NCBI GenBank assembly: GCA_963667875.2
Contig: CAXXGC010000006.1
Span: forward strand, 186,001 to 250,000
DNA: 64,000 nt
Direction: 5' to 3'
DNA from: JAEXOD01 sp963667875
GTDB lineage: Bacteria; Bacteroidota; Ignavibacteria; Ignavibacteriales; Melioribacteraceae
The notes beneath the pieces are model-generated. The model searched no databases. It saw nothing but the letters and a program-made list of their open reading frames with translations, and was not told where the DNA came from. How positions within the stretch are numbered: position 1 is the stretch's first letter; the number at the start of each line of letters is the position of its first letter. Of the stretch, positions 1 to 8,768 are shown piece by piece. The translations under genes and the position numbers were made by a program.

Positions 1-353
1 GTTTATCAGTTTGTTACGATTTAAGGTTTCCCGAATTATTTAGGTTATATGCAAAAGAAAGAGTTGAGGCAATTATTAATATTGCAAACTGGCCTGTTAA
101 AAGAATTGAACATTGGAAAGCACTGTCCAAAGCCAGAGCAATTGAAAACCTTTGTTATTTTATTGGGGTGAACAGAGTTGGAACCGACCCTGATAATGAA
201 TATAATGGAATGAGTACTATTATTAGTCCGAATGGTGAAAATATTAACTTATTAAATAACAAAGAACAAATTATTGCATCAAATATTGATTTTAATCTGG
301 TATTCGAAACGCGTGAAAAACTGAAATTTTTAGATGATATTAAATTGATATAA
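1..353 (+). CDS. carbon-nitrogen hydrolase, omega-amidase (YafV/Nit2) type, 3' part
   Basis: The open frame runs from base 3 to the stop at 351-353 and has no start in the window, so this is the C-terminal part of a longer gene. It begins with LSVCYDLRFPELFRLYAKE, which carries the nucleophile cysteine of the nitrilase superfamily in the CYDLRFPE context typical of omega-amidases. It continues with ANWP, HWKAL, ARAIEN and GVNRVG, all conserved in YafV/Nit2 proteins. These enzymes hydrolyse omega-amides such as 2-oxoglutaramate or 2-oxosuccinamate in the cytoplasm. The Glu and Lys of the catalytic triad lie upstream of the window. An internal ATG at 168 is not the true start. Confidence 0.85.
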   Translation, partial: LSVCYDLRFPELFRLYAKERVEAIINIANWPVKRIEHWKALSKARAIENLCYFIGVNRVGTDPDNEYNGMSTIISPNGENINLLNNKEQIIASNIDFNLVFETREKLKFLDDIKLI

Positions 354-534
354 TTTTTTTATCAAGGTATAAATATATACTCAAATAAATGGGAATAAAT
401 ACTAAAGTTTTTTAAATATTTTTCGATAATGAAGATATTTACTGAACAAATATTCACAAATATTCATTTTATTTATTATATTTTAGATTGTATAATTAAT
501 TACCGAGACCAATAACTATCTGAAAGAAATAACG

Positions 535-3500
535 ATGAGAAGCTTAAAAAAACACACAAAAACAGTACTCTACTGTTTGATATTATCATCCTGGATTTTT
601 AACTCAATTTCAATAGCACAACAAAAAAAAGTATTAAACGGTCTTGATCCAACAAAAAAAATAACCCAATACATATTGGATGTATGGCAAACTGATGACG
701 GATTGCCTCAAAACTCAATTCAATCCATTTTACAAACTGATGATGGATTTATTTGGGCGGCTACTCAAGAAGGTTTTGTTCGATTCGATGGAATTCAATT
801 TAAAGTTTATGATATTAAAAACACCCCGGAATTAAAAAATAATTATGTTAATTATTTATTTGAAGACAGTAAAAAAAATATGTGGATTGCCACTAACGGT
901 GGTGGTGTTACAAAGTATTCGTTAGGTAAATTTGAAACGTTTTTTACTGAAAATGGATTTCCAAGCGACTTTATTAATTCGGTTACTGAAGATAAATCCG
1001 GCAATTTATGGTTTGGTTCGCAACAAGGATTAATAAAGAAGAACGGGAAAAATGTTAAAGTATATACTACAAGCGATGGCCTTCCTAATAATATTTTAAC
1101 ACAAATCCGAACTGCTAATAATGGAGATTTATTATTATGTACTGATGGCGGTGGTTTTTCTATTTTTAACGGTTCAACATTTAAGTATTATAACGAATCA
1201 AATGGACTTTCAACTAATAGTGTTCAATGTTGTTATGAAGATACACGCGGAAATATCTGGATTGGTTCTATTGCAGGTTTAAGTAAAATTTCAAATGGTG
1301 TAGTTACTAACTATACTGAAGCTGACGGCGTTCCGGCAGGCGGATTAACATATATTTTTGAAGATAGCAAAGGAACTTTATGGTTGGGCGCAACAGTTGG
1401 TGGGTTAGTACGATATAGATATGGAAAATTTGAATTGTTTGATTCCAAAGCAGGATTAAGTAATAATTCTGTATTTTCTTTATTTGAAGATAGAGAAGGA
1501 AGTTTGTGGGTTGGTACAAATGGAAATGGTTTGGATAGATTAAAAAATTCTAAATTTACTTGTTATACTGTTTCCGAAGGATTAAGCAGTAATTTTGTAT
1601 GGTCTGTTTCCGAAGATAAAAGCGGTAATATATGGGTAGGTTCAAATGATAAAGGAGTAAACAAATTAACAAATGGTGTAGTTACATCGTCTCTTTCAGA
1701 TGGAAGCGGATTAACCTCAAATAATGTCCGTTCATTATGCGCTTCAGCTAATGGTGATGTTTGGCTTGGCACAAGCGGCGGCGGGTTATTAATATATTCA
1801 AACGGCGGTATTAAAAAATTTCAATATGACAACCAGCTTGGAAATGAATTTTTACGAGTTTTGTACGAGGATTCCAAAGGTAATATGTGGATAGGTACAA
1901 ACGGCGGCGGAACAGCAATTTACAGAAACGATAAATCATTTAAAAAATTCACATCAGCAGATGGTATTACAAACGATTTTCCAAAAGTTGTTTATGAAGA
2001 TTCTAAAGGTAATGTTTGGGTGGGAACCAATGGTGGTATTTTTAAATACGATGGTTACAAATTTACCGGATATGATAAAACAAAAGGATTATCAAGCGAT
2101 CTGGTTCGTTCTGTATATGAAGACAACCAAGGCATCATTTGGATTGGAACAAGCGGTAAAGGATTAAATAGATTAAAAAACGGAAAGTTTAAAGCAATAA
2201 CTACACAAAACGGATTAATTGATGATTTAATTTTTTCAATTCTTGAAGATAACCAGGGTTATTTTTGGATAAGCTGTAATAAAGGAATTTTTAAAGTTTC
2301 TCGACAGGAACTAAATAAATTTGCTGACGGCAAAATTGATAAAGTAAATCCTATAAGTTATGGCAAAGCCGATGGTATGAAAAGTACGGAATGTAACGGC
2401 GGTTCGCAACCTTCGGCATTAAAAGACCGCAGTGGAAGACTATGGTTCCCTACTATGGCAGGATTTGTTACAATCGATCCTCAAAATTTGCAAAAAAATC
2501 AATATATTCCGCCAGTAGTAGTTGAAGGAATTATGGTTGATGATGTTTGGTATGATTCAAATTCCGAAATTGATATTGACGCGGGAAAAGAAAGATTTGA
2601 ATTTCATTTTGCAGGGTTAAGTTATTTATATCCCAAAAGCGTAAAATTTAAATATATGCTTGAAGGAGTTGATGATGATTGGGTTGATGCAGGAACACGA
2701 AGAGTTGCTTATTACACAAATATTGCTCCCGGCAGTTATACATTTAGAGTAAAAGCCTGCAACAATGATGGTATTTGGAATGAAACCGGTGCATCATTAG
2801 ATTTTTATTTTTCTCCTTATTTTTATCAAACTTATTGGTTTTATGCTTTAGTAATCTTGTCAATAGGATACGCCGGATTCAGATTATATGATAAAAGAAT
2901 GAAAAGTATGAAAGCCCGTGAGATAGAATTAAAACGACAATACGAATTGGCTGAAGAGAGTAAACGTCAACTTGAAGTTAAAGAACAACAATTGTTAGTT
3001 GAAATGCAAAAATCGAATGAAGCATTTGGAGTGCTTGAAATAGAAAAAAAATATCTTTCGGAAAGTGTTTCAACAATGCTAACTGAAATTAATAATTTTT
3101 CAAATGGCGATTTAACTGTTGTCCTAAAATCCGACAAAAAGGATGAAATTGCTAAATTATTCAATAGTTTTTCGGATGCTGTTAATAATGTTAGGGAAAT
3201 GTTTGAAAAGGTATTTCAAGTTATTGATCATACAACTTCATCAACTGAAAAAATTAGAGAACAAACCGAACAGGTTGCTGCCGGGACTCAAGAACAAAGT
3301 GCTCAGTCATCGGAAGTTGTTGCCGCTGTTGAACAAATGACTGTTAGTGTTCAAGAGACAACCAGAAATATTAAATTTGCAGCCGAAACAGCAAAGGAAG
3401 CCGGTGAATTTGCAAGTGAAGGAGGTAAAATTGTTCATGAAACTATTATTGGCATGAATACAATTGCTGAAATTGTACTTGGCTCTGCCGAAATAATTAA

Positions 3501-4086
3501 AACATTGGGTGAAAGCAGCAACCAAATTGGTGAAATTGTTCAAGTTATTAACGATATTGCAGATCAAACTAATTTGCTTGCCTTAAATGCCGCAATTGAA
3601 GCTGCCCGCGCAGGTGAACAAGGACGTGGATTTGCAGTTGTTGCAGATGAAGTGCGTAAACTATCCGAACGGACAGCAAATGCTACCAAAGAGATTGCAG
3701 GAATGATTAAACGGATTCAGCATGATACAAAAGAAGCAGTAAAATCTATACAAAAAGGAACCACCGAAGTTGAAAAAGGAAAAGTATTAGCTTCAAAAGC
3801 TGATGAATCTTTATCACGTATCATTGAGGGAGCTCAAAATATTACGTCAATTATTAATGAAGCTGTTGCTGCAAGTGAAATGCAGGCATCGGCTAGTATT
3901 GAAATTGGTAAAAATGTTGAAGCCATAAGCAGTGTAACACAAGATACAGCAAAATCTGTTCAAGAGATTGTATATTCTATTGAAGATTTAAGAAACCTGA
4001 CAAACAATCTGCACGATTTAGCTACCCAATTCAAAATTAGTGATGAAGAAGAAGAACTTGAAGAAATGACAGTTTATAGAAGGTGA
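535..4086 (+). CDS. beta-propeller / Y_Y_Y sensor fused to methyl-accepting chemotaxis domain
   Basis: 1183 aa. Residues 1-28 look like a signal peptide or N-terminal anchor. Residues ~40-650 are a long series of repeats with the WIGTNGGG/EDSKGNMW pattern of two-component regulator propeller (Reg_prop) blades. Residues ~675-760 match the Y_Y_Y domain (FKYMLEGVDDDW, APGSYTFRVKACN). A single transmembrane helix lies at ~766-784, followed by a charged coiled coil. The C-terminus is an MCP signalling domain with the hairpin-tip sequence DQTNLLALNAAIEAARAGEQ near residues 1008-1030. Reg_prop/Y_Y_Y sensors usually feed histidine kinases, GGDEF or LytTR outputs; here the output would be CheA/CheW arrays. 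The sensory part should be periplasmic and probably detects a poly- or oligosaccharide-like ligand (inference from family). No che genes are nearby. ATG start; no strong ribosome-binding site seen. Confidence 0.9.
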   Translation: MRSLKKHTKTVLYCLILSSWIFNSISIAQQKKVLNGLDPTKKITQYILDVWQTDDGLPQNSIQSILQTDDGFIWAATQEGFVRFDGIQFKVYDIKNTPELKNNYVNYLFEDSKKNMWIATNGGGVTKYSLGKFETFFTENGFPSDFINSVTEDKSGNLWFGSQQGLIKKNGKNVKVYTTSDGLPNNILTQIRTANNGDLLLCTDGGGFSIFNGSTFKYYNESNGLSTNSVQCCYEDTRGNIWIGSIAGLSKISNGVVTNYTEADGVPAGGLTYIFEDSKGTLWLGATVGGLVRYRYGKFELFDSKAGLSNNSVFSLFEDREGSLWVGTNGNGLDRLKNSKFTCYTVSEGLSSNFVWSVSEDKSGNIWVGSNDKGVNKLTNGVVTSSLSDGSGLTSNNVRSLCASANGDVWLGTSGGGLLIYSNGGIKKFQYDNQLGNEFLRVLYEDSKGNMWIGTNGGGTAIYRNDKSFKKFTSADGITNDFPKVVYEDSKGNVWVGTNGGIFKYDGYKFTGYDKTKGLSSDLVRSVYEDNQGIIWIGTSGKGLNRLKNGKFKAITTQNGLIDDLIFSILEDNQGYFWISCNKGIFKVSRQELNKFADGKIDKVNPISYGKADGMKSTECNGGSQPSALKDRSGRLWFPTMAGFVTIDPQNLQKNQYIPPVVVEGIMVDDVWYDSNSEIDIDAGKERFEFHFAGLSYLYPKSVKFKYMLEGVDDDWVDAGTRRVAYYTNIAPGSYTFRVKACNNDGIWNETGASLDFYFSPYFYQTYWFYALVILSIGYAGFRLYDKRMKSMKAREIELKRQYELAEESKRQLEVKEQQLLVEMQKSNEAFGVLEIEKKYLSESVSTMLTEINNFSNGDLTVVLKSDKKDEIAKLFNSFSDAVNNVREMFEKVFQVIDHTTSSTEKIREQTEQVAAGTQEQSAQSSEVVAAVEQMTVSVQETTRNIKFAAETAKEAGEFASEGGKIVHETIIGMNTIAEIVLGSAEIIKTLGESSNQIGEIVQVINDIADQTNLLALNAAIEAARAGEQGRGFAVVADEVRKLSERTANATKEIAGMIKRIQHDTKEAVKSIQKGTTEVEKGKVLASKADESLSRIIEGAQNITSIINEAVAASEMQASASIEIGKNVEAISSVTQDTAKSVQEIVYSIEDLRNLTNNLHDLATQFKISDEEEELEEMTVYRR

Positions 4087-4104
4087 TTTTTTACATAGTG
4101 TATT

Positions 4105-4137
4105 AAAAAAGCCCATTTTGATAATGGGCTTTTTTTT
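4105..4137. terminator. bidirectional hairpin terminator
   Basis: A-run, GCCCATT stem, short loop, AATGGGC, then a run of eight T. It sits between the end of the chemoreceptor gene and the convergent end of the TPR gene, and the A/T tracts on both sides would let it work in both directions. Confidence 0.85.
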
Positions 4138-4145
4138 GTTCCATC

Positions 4146-4859
4146 TTATTTACAAAAAATCTTCTGCATATCGGCAGCCCGTTCGTAACCCAATTCATTG
4201 GATTTTTTTAAGTCGTTACAACCGCCGCTAAAATCAAGAAGACTAAATTTTGTTAATGCCCTTTCAAAAAATCCTTCGGCAAATATTGGTGTTAAAGCCA
4301 AAACATAATTAAAATCTTTTAATGCCTTTTCATATTCCTTTTTATTGTCGTATGTAATTCCCCTATAAAAATACGAAATTAGGTCATTTTTATCAGTTTT
4401 AATAATATAATCAAAATCAGCAATAGCCTCATCATATTTATTTAATTTATTTAAGCAATATGCTCTGTTACTATAAGCAGATAATTCATTGGGAAAAACT
4501 TTAATAAATTCCGTAAAATCATCAATGGCACCGGAATAATCTCCGCCATACAATTTAGCATTACCACGATTAAATAATGCCTGATGATAATCCGGTTTAA
4601 GAATTAGTGCGCTGTCATAATCCAAAACAGCTCTATCATACTCCCCCAAATCATAATAAACAATTCCTCTATTAAAAAATGCGTCCTGATCTTTGGAGTT
4701 TTTTTCGATGTATTTGGAATACTCCTTAATTGAGCCATACAAATCTTTATTGTTGTATTTACTGTATGCTTTATTAAAATGAATATAATAATCTTCGGAT
4801 TGAGCAAATATTATTTGATATTGAAAAACAACCAGTATAAATAAAAATAGTTTCCTCAT
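4146..4859 (-). CDS. secreted TPR-repeat protein
   Basis: 237 aa with an N-terminal signal peptide (about residues 1-19, ending in IIFAQ) followed by about five tetratricopeptide repeats. Characteristic TPR positions are visible, for example AFFNRGIVYYDLGEYDRAVLDY and ALFNRGNAKLYGGDYSGAI patterns. TPR proteins act as protein-interaction scaffolds; a periplasmic location is inferred from the signal. It ends in CNDLKKSNELGYERA, a Sel1/TPR-like tail common in Bacteroidota TPR proteins. It is the last gene of the minus-strand group that starts at 9989 and lies 5 bases after the small membrane protein gene. Partner and role unknown. Confidence 0.8.
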   Translation of the reverse strand: MRKLFLFILVVFQYQIIFAQSEDYYIHFNKAYSKYNNKDLYGSIKEYSKYIEKNSKDQDAFFNRGIVYYDLGEYDRAVLDYDSALILKPDYHQALFNRGNAKLYGGDYSGAIDDFTEFIKVFPNELSAYSNRAYCLNKLNKYDEAIADFDYIIKTDKNDLISYFYRGITYDNKKEYEKALKDFNYVLALTPIFAEGFFERALTKFSLLDFSGGCNDLKKSNELGYERAADMQKIFCK

Positions 4860-4864
4860 AAAAT

Positions 4865-5122
4865 CTAATACCTGCTATCAATTTTTTTATTAATATTTAT
4901 CAATAGATTGATAAGTTTTGTTATTGAAAAGAAAAACAAAATTTCAACTCCACCCCAAATAATAATTAATTTCCATTTTAATGGTTCGGCAATATCCTTT
5001 GATGATAAAAAATAATCCATAATATAAATTAATATGATTATACTAAAAAATCGTACCAAACCGCTAAAAGATATTTTCCCTTTAAATACTTTATTATACT
5101 TATTTGATGAAGAACTTTCCAT
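4865..5122 (-). CDS. small two-helix membrane protein of unknown function
   Basis: 85 aa. A basic, polar N-terminus (residues 1-20) precedes two hydrophobic segments at about 21-41 and 50-73, so it is probably an inner-membrane protein with both ends on the same side. No family recognised. Its ATG overlaps the stop codon of the upstream ABC ATPase gene by one base, which argues that it is real and translationally coupled to that gene. It could be an accessory subunit of the transporter, but nothing in the sequence proves this. Confidence 0.6.
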   Translation of the reverse strand: MESSSSNKYNKVFKGKISFSGLVRFFSIIILIYIMDYFLSSKDIAEPLKWKLIIIWGGVEILFFFSITKLINLLININKKIDSRY

Positions 5123-5934
5123 TAAATATATTCCTTTTCTAATTCTAAAATCAATTCATTATTTAGTTTTTCTTTTTTCCGTATCTCAGAAAATTTATTG
5201 AGCAAATCGTTTACAGTCAAACGTTTTTTTTCATTCAAACTGATATCATCAATAATTTCACCTTTATTCATCATAATAGTCCTATTTCCCAGCTCTAATG
5301 CCTGCTGCATACTATGGGTAACCATTATAGTAGTTAAATTATCCCGTTGAATAAACCTTTTAGTTAAATTAATAATTTGATTTGCTGATTTTGGGTCTAA
5401 CGCAGCTGTATGTTCATCAAGTAGAAGAACCAACGGTTTTTTAATTATTGCCATTAATAATGTAACAGCCTGTCGTTGTCCGCCCGAAAGTGTGCCAATC
5501 AAAGAATCAAGCCTTTCTTCCATCTGCATTTCCAATTGTTTTAATTCTTCTTTATAAATAGATAAAGCTGAAGAATTTAATCCTATTTTTGGCATCCTTG
5601 ACATACCGCGTAAAGACGCTAAATGCAAATTTTCTGCAATTGTCATATCCGCTGCAGTACCCGAAAAAGGATTTTGAAATACCCGGGAAATAAATTTTGC
5701 CCTTTTGTGTTCTTTGTCGTTAGTAACATTAACACCATTAATAATCACATCTCCCTCATCGGGACTAAATGATCCGGCAACAGCATTTAACAATGTCGAT
5801 TTACCGGAACCATTTGTACCAATAATGGTAATAAAATCTCCGGTGTTTATATCAAGATTTACTCCTTTTAAAGCATAAACTTCGTTAAGAGTACCAATAT
5901 TAAACTTTTTATGAAAATTTTTAATACTTATCAT
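5122..5934 (-). CDS. ABC transporter ATP-binding protein (TrpZ/branched-chain-like)
   Basis: 270 aa, the usual size for an ABC ATPase. Walker A GTNGSGKST is near residues 41-49, the signature LSGGQRQA near 148-155, Walker B followed by DEHTAALD near 171-178, and the switch histidine is in MVTHSMQQA. It should energise the permease encoded four bases upstream (5939-8767). Together they match the family of importers that use ABC_sub_bind (PF04392) receptors, which includes the tryptophan/tyrosine TrpXYZ systems of Gram-positives. The substrate is therefore perhaps an aromatic amino acid or a small organic molecule (inference). Confidence 0.9.
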   Translation of the reverse strand: MISIKNFHKKFNIGTLNEVYALKGVNLDINTGDFITIIGTNGSGKSTLLNAVAGSFSPDEGDVIINGVNVTNDKEHKRAKFISRVFQNPFSGTAADMTIAENLHLASLRGMSRMPKIGLNSSALSIYKEELKQLEMQMEERLDSLIGTLSGGQRQAVTLLMAIIKKPLVLLLDEHTAALDPKSANQIINLTKRFIQRDNLTTIMVTHSMQQALELGNRTIMMNKGEIIDDISLNEKKRLTVNDLLNKFSEIRKKEKLNNELILELEKEYI

Positions 5935-5938
5935 ATTG

Positions 5939-8767
5939 TCACCTTAATACTTTAGCAGCATTTTTAATAATTGCGTTATCAATATTTACACCCAACTCTT
6001 TTGCAAGTTGTAAGTTAAGATACAATTTTTCAGGTAAAAACTTTTTAATTTTAAGGTCTTGTGTGCGTGAACCATTTATTACTTTAATTGCGTATAAAGC
6101 AGTTTCCCTGCCTACCTCGTAATAATCCGCACCAAGAGAAACAAAAGCACCTCTTTCCACATCCGAAAAAGCATTGGTAAAATAAGGTATTTTATCATTC
6201 TTCAACATATCCGCAATTGTTGCCACTGCCATATTAACTGTATTATCCCCGGAAGTCAAAAACAGATCGATATTTTTAGCAATTAATGATCTTACCGCAT
6301 CCTGTACTTCGCTTGTTGAAGATACATTAACTTCAATTAATTCAAAATTGTATTTTTTACATGAACTACGCGCCATTTCCGTACATGCTTCCGAACAAGC
6401 TTCGGCAGGATTCCAAACAATACCAATGGTTTTAGCTTTTGGAAACATTTTACGCATTAATTTTATAGTTGATTCCACAGGTTGGAAAGTCTGCACACCT
6501 GTAAGATTTGGAAAATGATGCATCGAATCCGTTGCAACTCCCATTCTGTAAGGATCGGTAACATAACCAAAAATATGAGGTATTTTTTTATTATTATTAG
6601 CCATAACCTGTAATGCTGGAGTTGAAAGAGTAATTATATAATCAAAGTTTTGAGTAATAATTTTTTGAGAAACGGATTGGGCTAAATCAAATTCATTTTG
6701 CGCATTTAAAGTTGTAATACTTAAATTTTTCTTTTCATATATTTTTTGTTCTTCAAAAACATCTGTCACACCTTTGGCAACTTCCAAAATAGTTTTTTGG
6801 TCATTAAAAAGGAAAAGCGCCAAATTAAGTTTCTTTTTGTTTTTTGCAGTTTTATCTATAACAGAACCATCTTCATTTACAATCATGGTTCCAATAGATT
6901 TTATATTATCAGGAAAAGTTATTCCTATTTTTTTTGCCACTTTTAAATTTACCCCTATGGAAAGCCGTTTATATCTTTCAAAAGGTATTTTGGCAATATT
7001 TTCACCTTTTAATACCCTATCGGCAATATGGGCAGCCTGAATACCGCTAATAGTATAATCATATCCGTATGTAAATAACGCCCCGCTTTCCAAACGTTCC
7101 ACATCACTCATTATAATGGGAATATTTCGCATCTCCGAAGCTTTAACAATTGATTCAAATGCCGAATAAACAATATTATCCGGAGGCAGTAAAAACAAAT
7201 CAATATCTTTTGTTACCAACGACTGGGATGCTTGATAAACCTCATTAGACGAAGATATGTGTACCCCTTCAAATTTAATATTTGGATGTTTTTTTAATGC
7301 TGTTTTTAATTGCTCGACATTAAAAACGGAATTAGCCTGGCCCGGATCCCACATTGCTCCTATTTTTTTAATATTAGGAACAATTTGTAAGGCATACTCC
7401 AGTGTTTTATCCATAGGCACCCATCCGTACACTCCTGTTACGTTTGCCAGATGAGTTGTATCATTTATGCCGGCTTTAATAATAAAAGGATTAGCGACTG
7501 TCGCAAAGATTATTGGAATATCTTTAATTTTTTTAATTGCTGTTTGTGTAGTTGGAGTGGAAATAGATACAATCAAATCCACTTTTGCCATCCTGAATTT
7601 ATCTAATATTGTATTAACGTTTGATATTTCACCATTGGCATTTTCTACAATTAGATTACAATTGGATTCATCGTAACCAATTGCTTTCATTTCAGCTAAA
7701 AAACTTTCACGTGTTACGTTTAACAACCCGTTATCGGCAAGCTGAATTACGCCAATTTTATACTTTTTAATATTAGCCGCATTGTGTTTATTAACAAATA
7801 TTATTGTGCTTATTATTGCAATTAAACCAAAGCCAATAGCCGTATAAGAAATTATTTTTTTTCTGGCGGTAGTTTTAATAACACTTGGATTGCTGTTTGC
7901 TTTTTTATTATCACTTATATATTTTGTAATAAATAACGTTAACAACACAAAAACAGCTGTCAACAATTTTAGATCATTTGGATTTATTCCAACATATAAA
8001 GCAGCAGCTATCATAAACCGGAATACAATTGAACCAATAATTGCCGATAAAATTTTGAGCGCAATACTTCTGGATTTAATAACCGATTCGCCAATAATTA
8101 CTGAAGCCAGTCCTATAACAACTGTACCAATACCCATTCCAATATCTGCAAAACCTTGATATTGTGCTATTAAACCACCCGATAAACCCACAAGTCCATT
8201 TGCAATGCTAACTGAAGAGATTTTTATTAATTCAACATTAATCCCGGAGGCCGAAGACATAATTGGATTTGATCCGGTTCCTCTAAATGTTAATCCTAAA
8301 TCACTTTTGAAGAAATACGACATCAATCCCCAAAACAAAAGCACAACAAATAATAGTACTATTGAGAACCATATTTCTTTATTTAAGCCAGGATTAAAAC
8401 CATTAATAATTTCAAAAAAATCATGTTTTTCCAATAAAGGAATATTGGATCTTCCCATTATATGTAAATTAATGGAATAAAATCCAATCATCACCAAAAT
8501 ACCGGCTAAAAGACTGTTTACCTTTAATTTGCTATGTATTAAGCCAGTACAAAGCCCTGCAATACTTCCAACTATAAAAGCCAATATTAATGCCGCAAAA
8601 GGATTTAACCCCATTACAATACATATTGCCGCTGTAGATGCACCGGCTGTAAAACTTCCGTCAACGGTTATATCTGGAAAATTTTGAATTCTAAATGTAA
8701 TAAATACACCAACAGCGGCAAAAGCATAAAGAAAACCTAAATTTAAAGCACCAATCCATAATTCCAT
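5939..8767 (-). CDS. ABC permease fused to two ABC_sub_bind substrate-binding domains
   Basis: 942 aa from the start chosen here (MELWIGALN). A GGGGAG site lies 5 bases before this ATG and the ATG begins one base after the upstream stop; an ATG six codons earlier (8785) would overlap that gene and lacks such a site. Residues ~1-285 form a branched-chain-type permease (FRIQNFPDITVDGSFTAGA near the N-terminus, several hydrophobic helices). A further membrane helix lies at ~303-325. Residues ~335-629 and ~645-939 are two homologous periplasmic-binding-protein domains of the ABC_sub_bind type, each with IGAMWDP/IGIVWNP, a DLFLLPPDN/DLFLTSGDN segment and a GVYGW/GVQTF motif. In most bacteria permease and receptor are separate; a permease with two tethered receptors on one chain is unusual. 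The partner ATPase is encoded immediately downstream. Confidence 0.9.
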   Translation of the reverse strand: MELWIGALNLGFLYAFAAVGVFITFRIQNFPDITVDGSFTAGASTAAICIVMGLNPFAALILAFIVGSIAGLCTGLIHSKLKVNSLLAGILVMIGFYSINLHIMGRSNIPLLEKHDFFEIINGFNPGLNKEIWFSIVLLFVVLLFWGLMSYFFKSDLGLTFRGTGSNPIMSSASGINVELIKISSVSIANGLVGLSGGLIAQYQGFADIGMGIGTVVIGLASVIIGESVIKSRSIALKILSAIIGSIVFRFMIAAALYVGINPNDLKLLTAVFVLLTLFITKYISDNKKANSNPSVIKTTARKKIISYTAIGFGLIAIISTIIFVNKHNAANIKKYKIGVIQLADNGLLNVTRESFLAEMKAIGYDESNCNLIVENANGEISNVNTILDKFRMAKVDLIVSISTPTTQTAIKKIKDIPIIFATVANPFIIKAGINDTTHLANVTGVYGWVPMDKTLEYALQIVPNIKKIGAMWDPGQANSVFNVEQLKTALKKHPNIKFEGVHISSSNEVYQASQSLVTKDIDLFLLPPDNIVYSAFESIVKASEMRNIPIIMSDVERLESGALFTYGYDYTISGIQAAHIADRVLKGENIAKIPFERYKRLSIGVNLKVAKKIGITFPDNIKSIGTMIVNEDGSVIDKTAKNKKKLNLALFLFNDQKTILEVAKGVTDVFEEQKIYEKKNLSITTLNAQNEFDLAQSVSQKIITQNFDYIITLSTPALQVMANNNKKIPHIFGYVTDPYRMGVATDSMHHFPNLTGVQTFQPVESTIKLMRKMFPKAKTIGIVWNPAEACSEACTEMARSSCKKYNFELIEVNVSSTSEVQDAVRSLIAKNIDLFLTSGDNTVNMAVATIADMLKNDKIPYFTNAFSDVERGAFVSLGADYYEVGRETALYAIKVINGSRTQDLKIKKFLPEKLYLNLQLAKELGVNIDNAIIKNAAKVLR

Positions 8768-8768
8768 A

